Source: Thalassobacterium sedimentorum (GTDB lineage: Bacteria; Verrucomicrobiota; Verrucomicrobiia; Opitutales; Coraliomargaritaceae). Taken from it: a stretch of DNA of 64,000 bases. Shown here piece by piece: positions 29,818 through 39,812 of the stretch. The stretch's first letter is position 1. Each line of letters opens with the position of its first letter. The position numbers and the translations under genes are program-made. The stretch spans positions 30,217 to 94,216 of the forward strand of contig NZ_JARXIC010000017.1 in the NCBI RefSeq assembly GCF_031127905.1, given 5' to 3'. The notes under the pieces were generated by a model. The model saw only the letters and a program-made list of their open reading frames with translations. It had not been told where the DNA came from and did no database searches.

Positions 29818-30684
29818 TTATTTGCTCTCTTCAGTCGATTCAGGAGCAGGGGCTGCTTCAGTAGCTGGCGCGGCTGCACTTTCCTGAGCAGGCTTGTCAT
29901 CCTCACCATATCCAGCAGGCAATGTCACTTCGACATCAGCTTGTTGCTCAAAAACCTGCTCACGAATAATTGGTCCAGCACTCTTTTGAATCTTCTTTGC
30001 TTCACGTTGAGCCAATCCATTCTGCGCAGCCTCTAGGATAGTATCAACGATGATACGGATCGACTTGACCGCGTCATCATTACCAGGGATCGGATAATCC
30101 AGCACTGTCGGATCCGAATTTGTGTCCACAAGACCGATCACAGGAATACCGAGGCGATTGGCTTCAGCTACTGCGATTTCTTCGTTCTTAGTATCGACGA
30201 TAAAAACTGCTGCAGGCAACTCGCTCACTTCAAGCATGCCTTCGAAGTTGCGGTTCATGCGGCTCATTTGACGACGAATCGCAGCTTCTTCCTTACCAGG
30301 AAGCTTTTCAAGTTCACCCTCTTGGTCCATTTTCAGGAACTTGCGATATTTCGCGAGTGATGTCTTAATCGTGGTGAAATTGGTGAGACCTCCACCCATC
30401 CAGCGATTCACGCAGAATGGCATCTGGCAAGCAGTAGCCGCTTCACGCATGATTTCTTGTGCTTGCTTCTTGGTACCAATGAAAAGCACGTCCTTACCAG
30501 AAGCAACAACGTCTTCGATCTTGGCATATGCCTTTTCGAGGAGCGCGTGCGTTTGCTCCAAGTCAATGATAGAGATGCCGTTACGATTGTCGTAAACATA
30601 AGGCTTCGACTTTGGATTCCAGCGACGGAGCTGGTGGCCGAAATGTACGCCTGCATCGAGAAGGTCTTTAGGTGTTGTATTCAT
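29818..30684 (-). CDS. rpsB: 30S ribosomal protein S2
   Basis: A 288-aa small-subunit protein. The ATG at 30684 is chosen because S2 begins at L-L-D-A-G-V-H-F-G-H-Q; an upstream start at 30711 adds nine unsupported residues. R-W-N-P-K and N-R-W-M-G-G-G-L-T-N are diagnostic. A lineage-type tail rich in Ala, Pro and Glu (last ~35 residues) extends beyond the conserved domain. The 192-base leader up to the erpA stop carries no recognised riboregulator. Confidence 0.97.
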   Translation of the reverse strand: MNTTPKDLLDAGVHFGHQLRRWNPKSKPYVYDNRNGISIIDLEQTHALLEKAYAKIEDVVASGKDVLFIGTKKQAQEIMREAATACQMPFCVNRWMGGGLTNFTTIKTSLAKYRKFLKMDQEGELEKLPGKEEAAIRRQMSRMNRNFEGMLEVSELPAAVFIVDTKNEEIAVAEANRLGIPVIGLVDTNSDPTVLDYPIPGNDDAVKSIRIIVDTILEAAQNGLAQREAKKIQKSAGPIIREQVFEQQADVEVTLPAGYGEDDKPAQESAAAPATEAAPAPESTEESK

Positions 30685-30876
30685 ATTATGTTCAAAGCCC
30701 AGGTTAACCACTCTGGGAGAAACAATGTTTCTTTTAGTTATAGGATTGGTTATGTGGGAAAAATCTCCCGTTCCTCGACTCTAAGTGAGAAGAGAAGCGC
30801 AGATGGATACCAGTCGCCACCGGCAAGGCAAGCGTAAAGGCTGCTTTTATGCAGATCAGTTAAATTTCACAAAGTC

Positions 30877-31194
30877 CTAATTAAAAGACCGCCCACAACC
30901 ACAGGTGCTGCTCGCGTTTGGATTGCGAATATCAAACCCCTTGCCACTGAGTCCATCATCGAAATCGACCTCACTGCCATCCAAATATTCCAGGCTGGTG
31001 GCATCGATTAAAAAGGACACCCCGTTGCTTTCCAATACCTGATCCTCTTCCTTTTTATCGTCAAAGGACATTCCATATTCAAATCCTGAACAACCTCCAG
31101 CCTCGACGAAAATACGAAGTATCTGCCCCTCGCCAGCTTTCTCGGCAGCAAGTTTACGGATTTGTGTGACGGCACTATCAGTTAAAGTAATCAT
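30877..31194 (-). CDS. A-type iron-sulfur cluster carrier (IscA/ErpA family)
   Basis: A 105-aa HesB-like protein, start at M-I-T-L-T (31194); a longer frame to 31242 adds 16 residues. Three cluster-ligand cysteines are present: C35 in G-G-C-S-G and C98/C100 in T-C-G-C-G-R-S-F. It delivers Fe-S clusters to target proteins. No isc or suf genes adjoin, so ErpA versus IscA cannot be decided. Confidence 0.93.
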   Translation of the reverse strand: MITLTDSAVTQIRKLAAEKAGEGQILRIFVEAGGCSGFEYGMSFDDKKEEDQVLESNGVSFLIDATSLEYLDGSEVDFDDGLSGKGFDIRNPNASSTCGCGRSFN

Positions 31195-31305
31195 CCCCAC
31201 ACGCAAAGCATCTAAGCCCTCCCTGTCAACAAGGCCATCCATTCAAAGCGACAAATCCTGACCGTCCACCCCATATACCTGATCCTGCCGATTACTCAGC
31301 CTGCT

Positions 31306-32295
31306 TTAATATTTATACCAACTCGGCTTGGCTGGAGGTTCCAGCCCTTGAGCTTCATAAGCTGTCTTAAAGTGCATTTTAGCGTAATTCTTCAACGCGT
31401 CAGCGCCCTTCTCAGCTACAATTTTTTTCGCCTGTGCCAGCACTTGACCACTGGCGCCTTTGACTAAGGGCTCACCGATCTCATCGGATAATCGCTTCAT
31501 TTCACGCACATAGACTGCACGGGCCACAATCGAAGCCGCCGCAACCACCGGATCCGACTCAGCCTTGGTGCGGCTAACTAAATTAAAGTCTTTACGATCC
31601 TTTACGTAGGCATCGACCAATTTCTGCTTGGTAAACTGATCCAGCAGCCCCCAGGGCGCTGAACGCTCGTCCAGCGCTTGATTCAGCGATTTACCGTGAT
31701 ACCACGCCAACAACTTGTTTAAATTACGACCAAACTTATTATAGAGTTCATTGTATTTGGGCATGCGCGCAAAAGCAGTCTGAATCACGACGCCTTTGGT
31801 TTGGCGGATTTCTTTATCCAATTTCAAAATGCTGCCATCGGTCAGCTTTTTACTGTCAGCAACCCCCAACTCTAACCAGTGACGTACCATTTCACCGTCG
31901 GCCACAACACAAGCCGTCACCAGTGGACCGAATAGGTCCCCCTTACCACTCTCATCACAACCGGCATGCAAAGTGAACCACTCGGGGTTATGCACCTCGT
32001 CATAACCTAACCGCGGATCACCAGTAATCTGAGCCTCAAGAATATCACGAACAAAATCCTCGGTATTTTTCCCAGATACGACCAACTTCCCACTCTGATA
32101 GCCCACCACGTTAACCTTCTCCCCCTTAAAGGCAAATAGTGAATAAGCGACATCATAGGGCGACCACTCCCCACCGCTCTTGGCTTCCAACAAATCGGCC
32201 AGTTGATCCATTTTCTCATCATCGAGTTTGAGGGTGTACATCACCTTCTTCTTCGGGCCTTCGTCTTCGATTAACTTGGATTTTTTTTTCGGCAT
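31306..32295 (-). CDS. rnhC: Ribonuclease HIII
   Basis: A 329-aa endonuclease that removes RNA from RNA/DNA hybrids. A TBP-like N-terminal domain (about 16-95) distinguishes HIII from HII. The catalytic block D-E-S-G-K-G-D (114-120) is followed by D-S-K-K-L-T and a downstream D in K-A-E-S-D-P-V-V-A-A-A-S. The poly-lysine N-terminus is encoded by a run of A bases. It is divergent from manC-type gene. Confidence 0.95.
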   Translation of the reverse strand: MPKKKSKLIEDEGPKKKVMYTLKLDDEKMDQLADLLEAKSGGEWSPYDVAYSLFAFKGEKVNVVGYQSGKLVVSGKNTEDFVRDILEAQITGDPRLGYDEVHNPEWFTLHAGCDESGKGDLFGPLVTACVVADGEMVRHWLELGVADSKKLTDGSILKLDKEIRQTKGVVIQTAFARMPKYNELYNKFGRNLNKLLAWYHGKSLNQALDERSAPWGLLDQFTKQKLVDAYVKDRKDFNLVSRTKAESDPVVAAASIVARAVYVREMKRLSDEIGEPLVKGASGQVLAQAKKIVAEKGADALKNYAKMHFKTAYEAQGLEPPAKPSWYKY

Positions 32296-32405
32296 GTGGC
32301 AAATAGGGCGCGCTTCAAAGCATATGATTGCAGAGAGAAGATCAAGACACGATATGCAGCCAGCTTCAAAATCGCCAACTCGATTCTTGCCATTCTGCGT
32401 AGCAA

Positions 32406-33512
32406 ATGAAATCTGCGGCTATGTCTAAACGATTTGTAGTTATCATGGCAGGTGGTCGAGGCGAACGCTTCTGGCCCGAGAGCCGTATCGCCCGCCCCAA
32501 ACAACTGTTGCCGATCGTCGGCGACAAAGCAATGCTAGCACAGACAATTGAACGCCTGGCGGGGCTCGTTGCACCACAGGATGTCTTTGTGATCACCAAC
32601 GCAGAACAACGTGACGCAGTGCTTGAAGTCTGCCCCGACCTCGATCCCAATAAAGTAATTGGTGAACCCATCGGTCGCGACACCGCTGCCGCAGTCGGGC
32701 TCGCCACTGTGCTCGTACGCCGCGAAGATCCGAGTGCCTGCTTTGCCATGCTCCCGGCCGATGCTGTAATCCACGATGCGAATGGCCTACGTAAAACACT
32801 GGAAAGCGCTTTTGCCGCAGCCGAAGCTCAAGCCGTATTGGCAACCATTGGTATCACCGCCAGCTTCCCCGCAACAGGTTATGGTTACATCCAGCAAGGC
32901 GAAGCCATGGGGAATTTTGCCGATCGCTGCGTGTATCAAGTGCAACGTTTCGTTGAAAAACCCGACCTTGAGACCGCACAAAACTACCTCGAAGCCGGCA
33001 ATTATTTCTGGAATGCAGGTATGTTCATTTGGTCGGTGCCCACTATCGTAGCCGAACTCGAAAAGAGCACTCCCACACTCTGGCAAGCACTACAAACTAT
33101 CGATCAAGGTCTGGCAAACAATCAAAACATCGATTCCTTACTTGCAGAGCATTACCCACAACTTGAAAAAATCTCAGTCGACTACGCCATCATTGAAAAA
33201 GCCCAAAATGTCGTAATGGTCGAGTCGGGCTTCGACTGGGACGATGTTGGCGAATGGCCTGCGGTCGCTCGCCACTACCCAGCAGATGACAACGGAAACG
33301 TCGTGCGTGGCCAAGCCGAGCTCACCGACGCCAGCGATAATATCGTCTACTGCCGCGATGCGAAACACCTCGTCGCCTTACTCGGTGTCAAGGACCTGAT
33401 CGTGGTCAAAACCGACGATGCCACACTTGTCTGCCACAAAGATAAGGCACAAGAAATCAAAGAACTTGTCAAAAAAATCGGAGTGCAAGAAGCCTACAAA
33501 GGCCTAATGTAA
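32406..33512 (+). CDS. Mannose-1-phosphate guanylyltransferase
   Basis: A 368-aa nucleotidyltransferase making GDP-mannose for surface polysaccharides. It has the pyrophosphorylase motif M-A-G-G-R-G-E-R-F-W-P-x-S-R (14 on) and P-K-Q-L-L, then F-V-E-K-P and W-N-A-G-M-F. Monofunctional; the C-terminal mannose-6-phosphate isomerase domain of ManC/AlgA is absent. An ATG at 32421 is an equally good start. Confidence 0.93.
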   Translation: MKSAAMSKRFVVIMAGGRGERFWPESRIARPKQLLPIVGDKAMLAQTIERLAGLVAPQDVFVITNAEQRDAVLEVCPDLDPNKVIGEPIGRDTAAAVGLATVLVRREDPSACFAMLPADAVIHDANGLRKTLESAFAAAEAQAVLATIGITASFPATGYGYIQQGEAMGNFADRCVYQVQRFVEKPDLETAQNYLEAGNYFWNAGMFIWSVPTIVAELEKSTPTLWQALQTIDQGLANNQNIDSLLAEHYPQLEKISVDYAIIEKAQNVVMVESGFDWDDVGEWPAVARHYPADDNGNVVRGQAELTDASDNIVYCRDAKHLVALLGVKDLIVVKTDDATLVCHKDKAQEIKELVKKIGVQEAYKGLM

Positions 33513-33660
33513 TGATGCACTTCGGATGTAAACCTAGCTGGATAAACTCAGCACTTGCTGCGATCGTCGACGAAACGCTTCAAACTCAGTGTGCTGAAGC
33601 GCAAGCCAAATCTAGAACGCCTGGCAACTTGCCTCACACATCACAACTCTCGAACAGACA

Positions 33661-34077
33661 ATGAACTATCTGGGAATAGACTGGGGTGAAAAACGCATTG
33701 GACTCGCCTTCGCGGATGAGATCGGCATTGCGATGCCACTACAGGCAGCAGTAGCCGCATCTAAGAAAGAACGCATGCGCCACATCGAAAACACGATCGT
33801 TCAGCGCCGAGCGCAAGAACTGGTGGTAGGCTACCCACTCAATATGGACGGATCAGTCGGCTTCAAAGCCAAAGAGGTCGACGCATTCATACTGGAACTG
33901 GAAAAGCGCTTTCGGTTGCCGATCCACCGTGTCGACGAACGTCTCTCCAGTCACTCAGTCGAACAGGGGCTTAAAGGTCAGAAAAAAAAGCCCTCGCGCC
34001 AAAGCGGCGAGATCGACTCCCGCGCCGCGGCCCTAATTCTGCAAGATTTCATCGAAGAACGAAATCTAGGCAAGTAA
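33661..34077 (+). CDS. ruvX: Putative pre-16S rRNA nuclease / RuvX (YqgF)
   Basis: A 138-aa RNase H-fold nuclease. It has the first catalytic Asp in G-I-D-W-G-E-K-R-I-G, then V-V-G-Y-P-L-N-M-D-G-S-V-G and V-D-E-R-L-S-S, all typical of YqgF/RuvX, implicated in 16S rRNA 5' maturation. The 148 bases upstream contain nothing recognisable. Confidence 0.95.
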   Translation: MNYLGIDWGEKRIGLAFADEIGIAMPLQAAVAASKKERMRHIENTIVQRRAQELVVGYPLNMDGSVGFKAKEVDAFILELEKRFRLPIHRVDERLSSHSVEQGLKGQKKKPSRQSGEIDSRAAALILQDFIEERNLGK

Positions 34078-34108
34078 ATGCAGTGCAGTAAAGCCGCAGG
34101 TATCTCAG

Positions 34109-35008
34109 CTAAGCCTCGATATCCTGCCTGGCTTGCAAAGTGAGCGCCACAAAGGCCTCGACTGCCGGTTGAGGCGCCTCTGCCCGGTAGTGTAGTTCAG
34201 TCGCGATGGACAAGTTTTGCGGACGCAGCGGGATAAAAACACAGCCTGCGGTAAACAGGCGTCGCACACAGCTCGGCACGATCGAGACACCAAGCCCGGC
34301 AGCCACCTCAGTCACCAGCATCTGCATGCTCTCCGGCTCACTGACAATGCGCGGAGCAAGCCCCTCGCGCTCACAGGCACTGATGATTTGATCAAACAGC
34401 CCCATCGCCTGACTGCGCTGAAATAAAACAAAGGGCTCCTCAATCAGACGGCCCAACGCCAGCTCTGTTCCTCCCGCCAGTCGATGTTCTGCGGGCAACA
34501 CTGCCATGAGTGTATCCACATATACTTGCTCCACGGCAAACCCTTGCCGGGCCGCTTGCGGCAAAGGTCGTGAAAAGCCGATATCTATCAAATCAGCATT
34601 AAACGCATCCAGCTGCTGCTGCACTGTCATCTCGACCAAACTCACCTGCACTTCTGGAAAAGCTTTGGTATAGGCTCTCACCAGTTGAGGTATAAAATGC
34701 GCGCAGGCGGAGCCCATGTAAGCGATTCGCAAACGCCCCACTTCGCCCCTGGCTGCGCGCTGTACCAATGCTTTGGCTCGCTGCTCATGCGCCAGCAACG
34801 CGACGGCTTCGCCCCAAAGCATCTCTCCGGCCGCCGTGACCTTAACCTCCCGGGTGCTGCGCCAAAATAAACTGACACCGAGCTCATCTTCTAAATCCGC
34901 AATCTGACGACTCACCGCGGGCTGCACGGTATTGAGCTCACGCGCGGCTGCAGAAAAGTTTTTCAACTCTGCCACTGCCACAAAGGTTCGAAGTAATCGT
35001 AGTTCCAT
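34109..35008 (-). CDS. LysR-family transcriptional regulator
   Basis: A 299-aa regulator. It has an N-terminal winged HTH (M-E-L-R-L-L-R-T-F-V-A-V-A, then F-S-A-A-A-R-E-L-N-T-V-Q-P-A-V-S-R-Q-I) and a C-terminal type 2 periplasmic-binding-fold effector domain. It is divergent from a Bcr/CflA-type efflux gene across 113 bases that include the perfect palindrome GCATTAATGC, so it probably regulates that transporter pair. Confidence 0.93.
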   Translation of the reverse strand: MELRLLRTFVAVAELKNFSAAARELNTVQPAVSRQIADLEDELGVSLFWRSTREVKVTAAGEMLWGEAVALLAHEQRAKALVQRAARGEVGRLRIAYMGSACAHFIPQLVRAYTKAFPEVQVSLVEMTVQQQLDAFNADLIDIGFSRPLPQAARQGFAVEQVYVDTLMAVLPAEHRLAGGTELALGRLIEEPFVLFQRSQAMGLFDQIISACEREGLAPRIVSEPESMQMLVTEVAAGLGVSIVPSCVRRLFTAGCVFIPLRPQNLSIATELHYRAEAPQPAVEAFVALTLQARQDIEA

Positions 35009-35030
35009 AATCCTTATTTATAACAAATAT

Positions 35031-35040
35031 GCATTAATGC
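35031..35040. promoter_or_regulatory. Candidate LysR operator palindrome
   Basis: GCATTAATGC is a perfect 10-bp palindrome, flanked as ATAT-GCATTAATGC-GAT, in the intergenic region between the divergent LysR and MFS genes. It lies 23 bases from the LysR start. Its position and symmetry fit a LysR-type binding site. Confidence 0.4.
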
Positions 35041-35121
35041 GATCACTTATCAACATTTCCCTTATATCAAACTAAATGCTACATTCATGGCATTCACGAA
35101 CTCTAATCGCAAAAAAACGTC

Positions 35122-36372
35122 ATGCCACTTTCTGAAAAATCTCAAGCAATCCATGCACCACTCAGCCTACAAGCGATCTGCGTACTATCCTTGTTATCTG
35201 CGGTCGCGCCGATCGCCACCGACATGTATCTGCCCGGATTCCCTCAAATATCCGAAACACTGGGTGCAGGGGCCTCCGCAACACAGCTCACCCTCACGAG
35301 TTTCTTAATTGGGCTGGCCTTGGGGCAACTGGTGATTGGTCCCTTGTCGGACAACTATGGCCGCTGCAAGCCATTGCTATACGGAACCGCACTCACGATA
35401 CTCTCAGGCTTGTTGTGCGTCATTGTCCCGAATATCGAAAGCTTAATCGTGCTACGCGGCTTGCAGGGTTTTGGTGGTGCCGCCGGCGTAGTGCTGGCCC
35501 GCGCGATCATCGCCGACCGCGCACCCGATTCGGCGACAGTTGCTCGGCAGACCCAAATCATGACTATGATAGGCGGCGTAGCGCCCATTCTGGCGCCCAT
35601 CACCGGGACTTTAATCGTCACCACCGCGGGCTGGCGGGCTGTGTTTCTAGTCACCGCCCTACTCTCGGTGATCGCCTTTATCGGGGTCCTTCGTTATATC
35701 ACAGAAAGCTTGCCTGTGGAGCAACGCGTCCATGCATCACGACAAGCGCTCCGGCACAATATCCTCCGCTTAGTCACCCACCGCGCATACCTTGGCTACA
35801 CGCTGGTCACGAGTTTCGCCTTCATGGCACTCTTTGGCTATATCGCCGCCTCTCCATTTGTCTTTCAAAATGTGCTCGGTCTGAGCGCGACGCAGTATTC
35901 CATCGCCTTTGGCGTCAACGCGCTGGGCATCATTCTATTCGGCGCAATCTCTGCCCGACTTGTGATGCGAGTAGCCCCCCGCACACTCGTCAGTATCAGC
36001 CTTGCAGTGCAACTGATAGCGGCTGCGGCAGTGCTCATTTTCACCAGCATCGGAGCCGGTGCCATCTTTATAATGCCCGCCATCTTCTTCACAGTCGCCA
36101 GCGTGGGGCCTATCATCGGTAATGCCAGCGCTCTGGCTATCCGCCAAGTGCCGGAAGCGGCCGGAACGGCCTCCGCAGTATTAGGTGCCACGCAGTTTGG
36201 CTTGGGCGCCATCGCGTCGCCTTTAGTGGGCTTGATGGGCGAAAATAATCCACTCCCAATGGCATGCTTAATCGCCTGCGCGAGTCTAAGTGCAGTCATC
36301 TGTTTTATCAGTCTGACTCAGCGAAAATCCAAGGCCGAAGTGAGCGACATCTCGATCGCGGAAGCGTCGTAG
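35122..36372 (+). CDS. Bcr/CflA-family MFS drug transporter
   Basis: A 416-aa inner-membrane transporter with 12 predicted membrane segments. The N-terminal motif D-M-Y-L-P-G-F-P-Q-I and the loop G-P-L-S-D-N-Y-G-R are characteristic of the Bcr/CflA multidrug efflux subfamily (bicyclomycin, chloramphenicol). It is divergent from the LysR regulator and is followed after 32 bases by a second MFS gene. Confidence 0.9.
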   Translation: MPLSEKSQAIHAPLSLQAICVLSLLSAVAPIATDMYLPGFPQISETLGAGASATQLTLTSFLIGLALGQLVIGPLSDNYGRCKPLLYGTALTILSGLLCVIVPNIESLIVLRGLQGFGGAAGVVLARAIIADRAPDSATVARQTQIMTMIGGVAPILAPITGTLIVTTAGWRAVFLVTALLSVIAFIGVLRYITESLPVEQRVHASRQALRHNILRLVTHRAYLGYTLVTSFAFMALFGYIAASPFVFQNVLGLSATQYSIAFGVNALGIILFGAISARLVMRVAPRTLVSISLAVQLIAAAAVLIFTSIGAGAIFIMPAIFFTVASVGPIIGNASALAIRQVPEAAGTASAVLGATQFGLGAIASPLVGLMGENNPLPMACLIACASLSAVICFISLTQRKSKAEVSDISIAEAS

Positions 36373-36404
36373 TTCTCGAGTTCACCGCTAAACACCTCCT
36401 CGCA

Positions 36405-37613
36405 ATGCCTCCCGCTCCGCCCACTAAGCCAGCCACGCAAGCTACCATTGGACGCGGCTTGCTGTGGCTCATGGCCACTGCAGCCTCCGCCTCCACAGCC
36501 ACGATTTTTTACAATCAACCGCTGCTGCCGGATATCAATGCGAGCTTTGGCCTCGCGGAAGGTCGCATCGGCTTCATTCCCGCGGCATCTCAGTTAGGCT
36601 ATTCCGCAGCGATTCTGTTGATCTCCCCGCTCGGCGATGTAATGGATCGACGCGCACTGATTCGCAATCTGTCCGGGCTACTGACACTAGCGCTGATAGT
36701 CGCCTGTCTCGCCCCGAACTTCATCACCCTAGTGTTCGCCTGCTTTGTCATGGGACTGGGGTCGAACATAACCCAGCAATTGATTCCCTTTGCTGCCTCG
36801 CTATCAACGCAGGAATCACGGGGGAAGGTAGTCGCCACTCTCATGACTGGGGTCACCATTGGCATTCTGCTATCGCGAACCATCAGTGGTAGTATGGCCG
36901 AATACTTCGGCTGGCGCAGTGTATTTCTCTCGGCAGCCATCATCGCAGCCGTGATGGGCATCTTGCTCAAAGTTTATCTACCAGCCAGCACGCCCACTGC
37001 CCAAATGAGGTATCCGCAACTGATCGGATCCATGTTTAGCTTATTTAAGCAGCATCGCTCCTTGCGGGATTCTGCCATCACAGGCGCGCTTTGGTTTGCC
37101 GCATTCAATGCCATGTGGGCGACACTGGCGATTCACGTCATGGACGCACCGATGTCTTACACCGTACAACAAGCAGGCTTGTTTGGCCTAGTTGGCCTAG
37201 CTGGTATCTTCGGAGCAAAATTGTCGGGGCGCTTCGTACACACACTAGGCTCGCGCAAGTTAATCACCAGCGGCCTAGTCCTCATCCTATTCGCCTTCGC
37301 CGTGCTAGTGCTCTGGGGAAATACCTTAACCGGGCTCATCGTCGGCATCGTATTCGTCGACCTAGGCGTGTTTGGGGCGCAGATCGCCAACCAAGTGCGC
37401 GTGCTCTCCATCGATCCCGCCGCTCAAAGCCGCATGAATGCCGTCTATATGCTGTGCTACTTCCTAGGTGCCGCCCTAGGGTCCGCGTTAGGGGTGAAAG
37501 TGATGAGTCTCGCAGGCTGGCAAGGCATGGCACTCTTTGGCAGCGCCCTAATTGCCGCCGCATTAGTGCAACATTTGCTCAGCCGCAAACACATGCCCGT
37601 ATCTAATATGTAA
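36405..37613 (+). CDS. MFS transporter
   Basis: A 402-aa 12-segment major facilitator protein. The start at 36405 (M-P-P-A-P-P-T-K) is used because the longer frame from 36264 overlaps the preceding gene by over 100 bases. Motifs include F-Y-N-Q-P-L-L-P near the first membrane segment and S-P-L-G-D-V-M-D-R. Probably cotranscribed with the upstream efflux gene; substrate unknown. It converges on tRNA-Gly. Confidence 0.88.
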   Translation: MPPAPPTKPATQATIGRGLLWLMATAASASTATIFYNQPLLPDINASFGLAEGRIGFIPAASQLGYSAAILLISPLGDVMDRRALIRNLSGLLTLALIVACLAPNFITLVFACFVMGLGSNITQQLIPFAASLSTQESRGKVVATLMTGVTIGILLSRTISGSMAEYFGWRSVFLSAAIIAAVMGILLKVYLPASTPTAQMRYPQLIGSMFSLFKQHRSLRDSAITGALWFAAFNAMWATLAIHVMDAPMSYTVQQAGLFGLVGLAGIFGAKLSGRFVHTLGSRKLITSGLVLILFAFAVLVLWGNTLTGLIVGIVFVDLGVFGAQIANQVRVLSIDPAAQSRMNAVYMLCYFLGAALGSALGVKVMSLAGWQGMALFGSALIAAALVQHLLSRKHMPVSNM

Positions 37614-37646
37614 ACAGTGCTCTTTGAAAATCGTAAATCAAGACAC

Positions 37647-37678
37647 AAAAAAAGCCCTAAGTCACTAGACTAAAGGCT
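37647..37678 (-). terminator. Rho-independent terminator after tRNA-Gly
   Basis: On the minus strand an 11-position stem with one mismatch (AGCCTTTAGTC / GACTTAGGGCT) and loop TAGT is followed by seven T residues. It ends transcription 12 bases past the tRNA CCA. Confidence 0.85.
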
Positions 37679-37689
37679 CTTATATCAAA

Positions 37690-37764
<75 letters not shown>

Positions 37765-37870
37765 AGCAAATGAAGTTGTGGAAGATGTCGAAACTCTTAC
37801 CAGTGGGTCAAGTCAGGAATTGATGAAAATCAAAAAAGATTTAACAAGATGACAGTAACGAAATGGGATC

Positions 37871-38338
37871 TTAACTAGCACGCAGTACTTTCAACAAATT
37901 GCGACAACCGTCTTCTATAATATTCATCACATGTTCGAAGCCCCTGTCACCACCGTAATAAGGGTCCGGCACTTCACTCACATTATGCTCTGTACAATAA
38001 TTACAGAACAGTTGAATTTTATCTAAATACTGCCCAGTTCGATCCAACCGACGAGCCCCCGCTAGATTCTCGCGGTCCATGGCAAGAATGAGATCATAGT
38101 GAGCTAAATCGGCTCTTTCTAATTGCTGAGATTCACCGATCACAGGAATTCCTCGCTCAAGCATGACCTGCTGCATGCGGTGGTCTGGCGGTGATCCAGC
38201 ATGAAAACCAATGGTCCCTGCTGACTCAATTTCAAACCCATCTGTCAAGCCTGCCTCATCAACTAAATGCTGCATCACGCAGTGCCCAGCTGGTGAACGA
38301 CAGATGTTACCCATGCATAGAAATAAAATACGGTGCAT
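37871..38338 (-). CDS. Low-molecular-weight protein tyrosine phosphatase
   Basis: A 155-aa cysteine phosphatase (or arsenate reductase-like fold). The ATG at 38338 places the P-loop C8-M-G-N-I-C-R14-S right after strand 1, as in the family; the longer frame to 38407 is rejected. The general-acid motif D-P-Y-Y-G-G is near the C-terminus. Bacterial members often dephosphorylate capsule tyrosine kinases, but none is seen here. Confidence 0.94.
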   Translation of the reverse strand: MHRILFLCMGNICRSPAGHCVMQHLVDEAGLTDGFEIESAGTIGFHAGSPPDHRMQQVMLERGIPVIGESQQLERADLAHYDLILAMDRENLAGARRLDRTGQYLDKIQLFCNYCTEHNVSEVPDPYYGGDRGFEHVMNIIEDGCRNLLKVLRAS

Positions 38339-38421
38339 CAATGCGTTACTGCATGAAAATAATGGAGAGTCCAGATATAAAACACCTAAATAAGCACGAA
38401 GAAACATCCCAATAAGTGCTC

Positions 38422-39426
38422 TTATCTGGATGACTCAGACTGTGCCAGGCGTGCAATATGGAGCTGTGCTACCCGTTCAAGGTCCTCAATCTGATTCACC
38501 TGCCCAAGTGAACCACGAATTCTGCGGGAACCTTCCATACCTTTTGTCAGAGCGATAAACTTAGGCCGCATCCAACGCAAATCACTATGCCGCTGCTCTC
38601 GATAGGGGCGCGCCATAATTTTACGGGTATAATCAATAATCGTCTCCCAACGCTCAGCAATACTCGGGGGTTCCGGCACGACACCATATTTCAGGTAATG
38701 CTTAATATCACGAAAAATCCAAGGGTAGCCAAGTGCAGCACGCCCGATCATTAGGCCCGAACAGTTCGTTTGCTGTTGAATGCGAATCACGTCCTCCGCA
38801 CTGCTGATATTGCCATTACCAACCACAGGTATGGTTAACTCTTCGGCCACCTCAGCGATAACTGGCCAGTTGGCATCTCCTCGATAGCCCTGCACCTTCG
38901 TGCGGCCATGGATCGCCAACGCCTGTGCGCCTTCACACTCTACAATGTGCCCGACCTCTTTGGCCACGATACTATCGTCATCCCAACCTGTGCGAATTTT
39001 AACCGTGACCGGCGTATCAGGTACTGCGCGCACCACTGCACCCGTGACCATCCCAAGCTTCTTTGGGTTCCGCAACATCGACGAGCCTGCATCCATACAT
39101 ATGACACGATCGGCGGGACAACCAAAGTTGATGTCGATAAAGTCAGGCTGTAAACGGTCCACCAGCATTCGCGCAGCAGCAGCCATCGAGTCAGGATTCG
39201 AGCCAAAGATCTGTACCCCCATCGGACGTTGCGCCACGGTAAAGTCCACAGTCTCCCAGAGCTTAGGGTCATCGCGTGTCAAGGCATCGGCTTGCACAAA
39301 CTCTGTAACCATCACATCTGCACCCTGTTCCTTGCAGAACTCTCGAAAAATGATGTCGGTAAATCGCGCCATCGGTGCGAGATACAGAGGAAATTTCCCA
39401 TCCTGAAACCAAGGTAACATATGCAC
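38422..39426 (-). CDS. tRNA-dihydrouridine synthase
   Basis: A 334-aa FMN enzyme reducing uridine in tRNA D-loops. It has the N-terminal L-A-P-M-A-R-F-T-D, catalytic Cys C103 in [15 protein letters not shown] and G-N-G-N-I. The GTG at 39426 overlaps the upstream small gene's stop as TAGTG; an ATG two codons later (39420) is the alternative. The subtype (DusA, B or C) is undetermined; the sequence is nearest DusC-like proteins. Confidence 0.93.
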   Translation of the reverse strand: MHMLPWFQDGKFPLYLAPMARFTDIIFREFCKEQGADVMVTEFVQADALTRDDPKLWETVDFTVAQRPMGVQIFGSNPDSMAAAARMLVDRLQPDFIDINFGCPADRVICMDAGSSMLRNPKKLGMVTGAVVRAVPDTPVTVKIRTGWDDDSIVAKEVGHIVECEGAQALAIHGRTKVQGYRGDANWPVIAEVAEELTIPVVGNGNISSAEDVIRIQQQTNCSGLMIGRAALGYPWIFRDIKHYLKYGVVPEPPSIAERWETIIDYTRKIMARPYREQRHSDLRWMRPKFIALTKGMEGSRRIRGSLGQVNQIEDLERVAQLHIARLAQSESSR

Positions 39427-39659
39427 TAAATTTTGTATGCCTTCACTAAGGACTTTGCTTTTCGCTTCAGGCTCGTCGGAGTCGTCCTAGACACAGCCAT
39501 CTTTTCCAGAGCCTGCATCACCGCTTTATCTGGTAAGAGATCCAGAATAAAAGTCTCCTCCAGTATTTCGCCAAGGCGTTGCAGCACTTTTTCACGGCGC
39601 TTGAGGTCTGCGTCTTCAATGCGCATTTGATTGATAAGATCTTTTTCTTCGGCAGTCAT
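39426..39659 (-). CDS. Small hypothetical protein, 77 aa
   Basis: A charged helical protein (residues 1-35 probably coiled coil, then [11 protein letters not shown] and a basic tail). Its stop shares one base with the GTG of the dihydrouridine synthase gene, so the two are translationally coupled. No family recognised. Confidence 0.65.
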   Translation of the reverse strand: MTAEEKDLINQMRIEDADLKRREKVLQRLGEILEETFILDLLPDKAVMQALEKMAVSRTTPTSLKRKAKSLVKAYKI

Positions 39660-39812
39660 ACTTTAATTTCAGGCGTGATAGCTAGGGCGATCGTTCCCTT
39701 GAAACAAGATAATATAAATGAAATCGGGGACTAAATTCGTCGATAAACTTGCCCCCGGACGGGAGGGCCTCATAAAGGATCATTTCAGATTTACTAAAAC
39801 ACGCCCTAGTTT

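Noticed and set aside
35415..36122. 235-aa plus-strand frame inside the Bcr/CflA gene
   Set aside because: It is in an alternate frame of a clear transporter gene and is rich in His and Arg, a typical shadow.
39660..39812. Cobalamin riboswitch before the substrate-binding protein
   Set aside because: A GC-rich hairpin is present, but the B12-box and other conserved aptamer blocks are absent.
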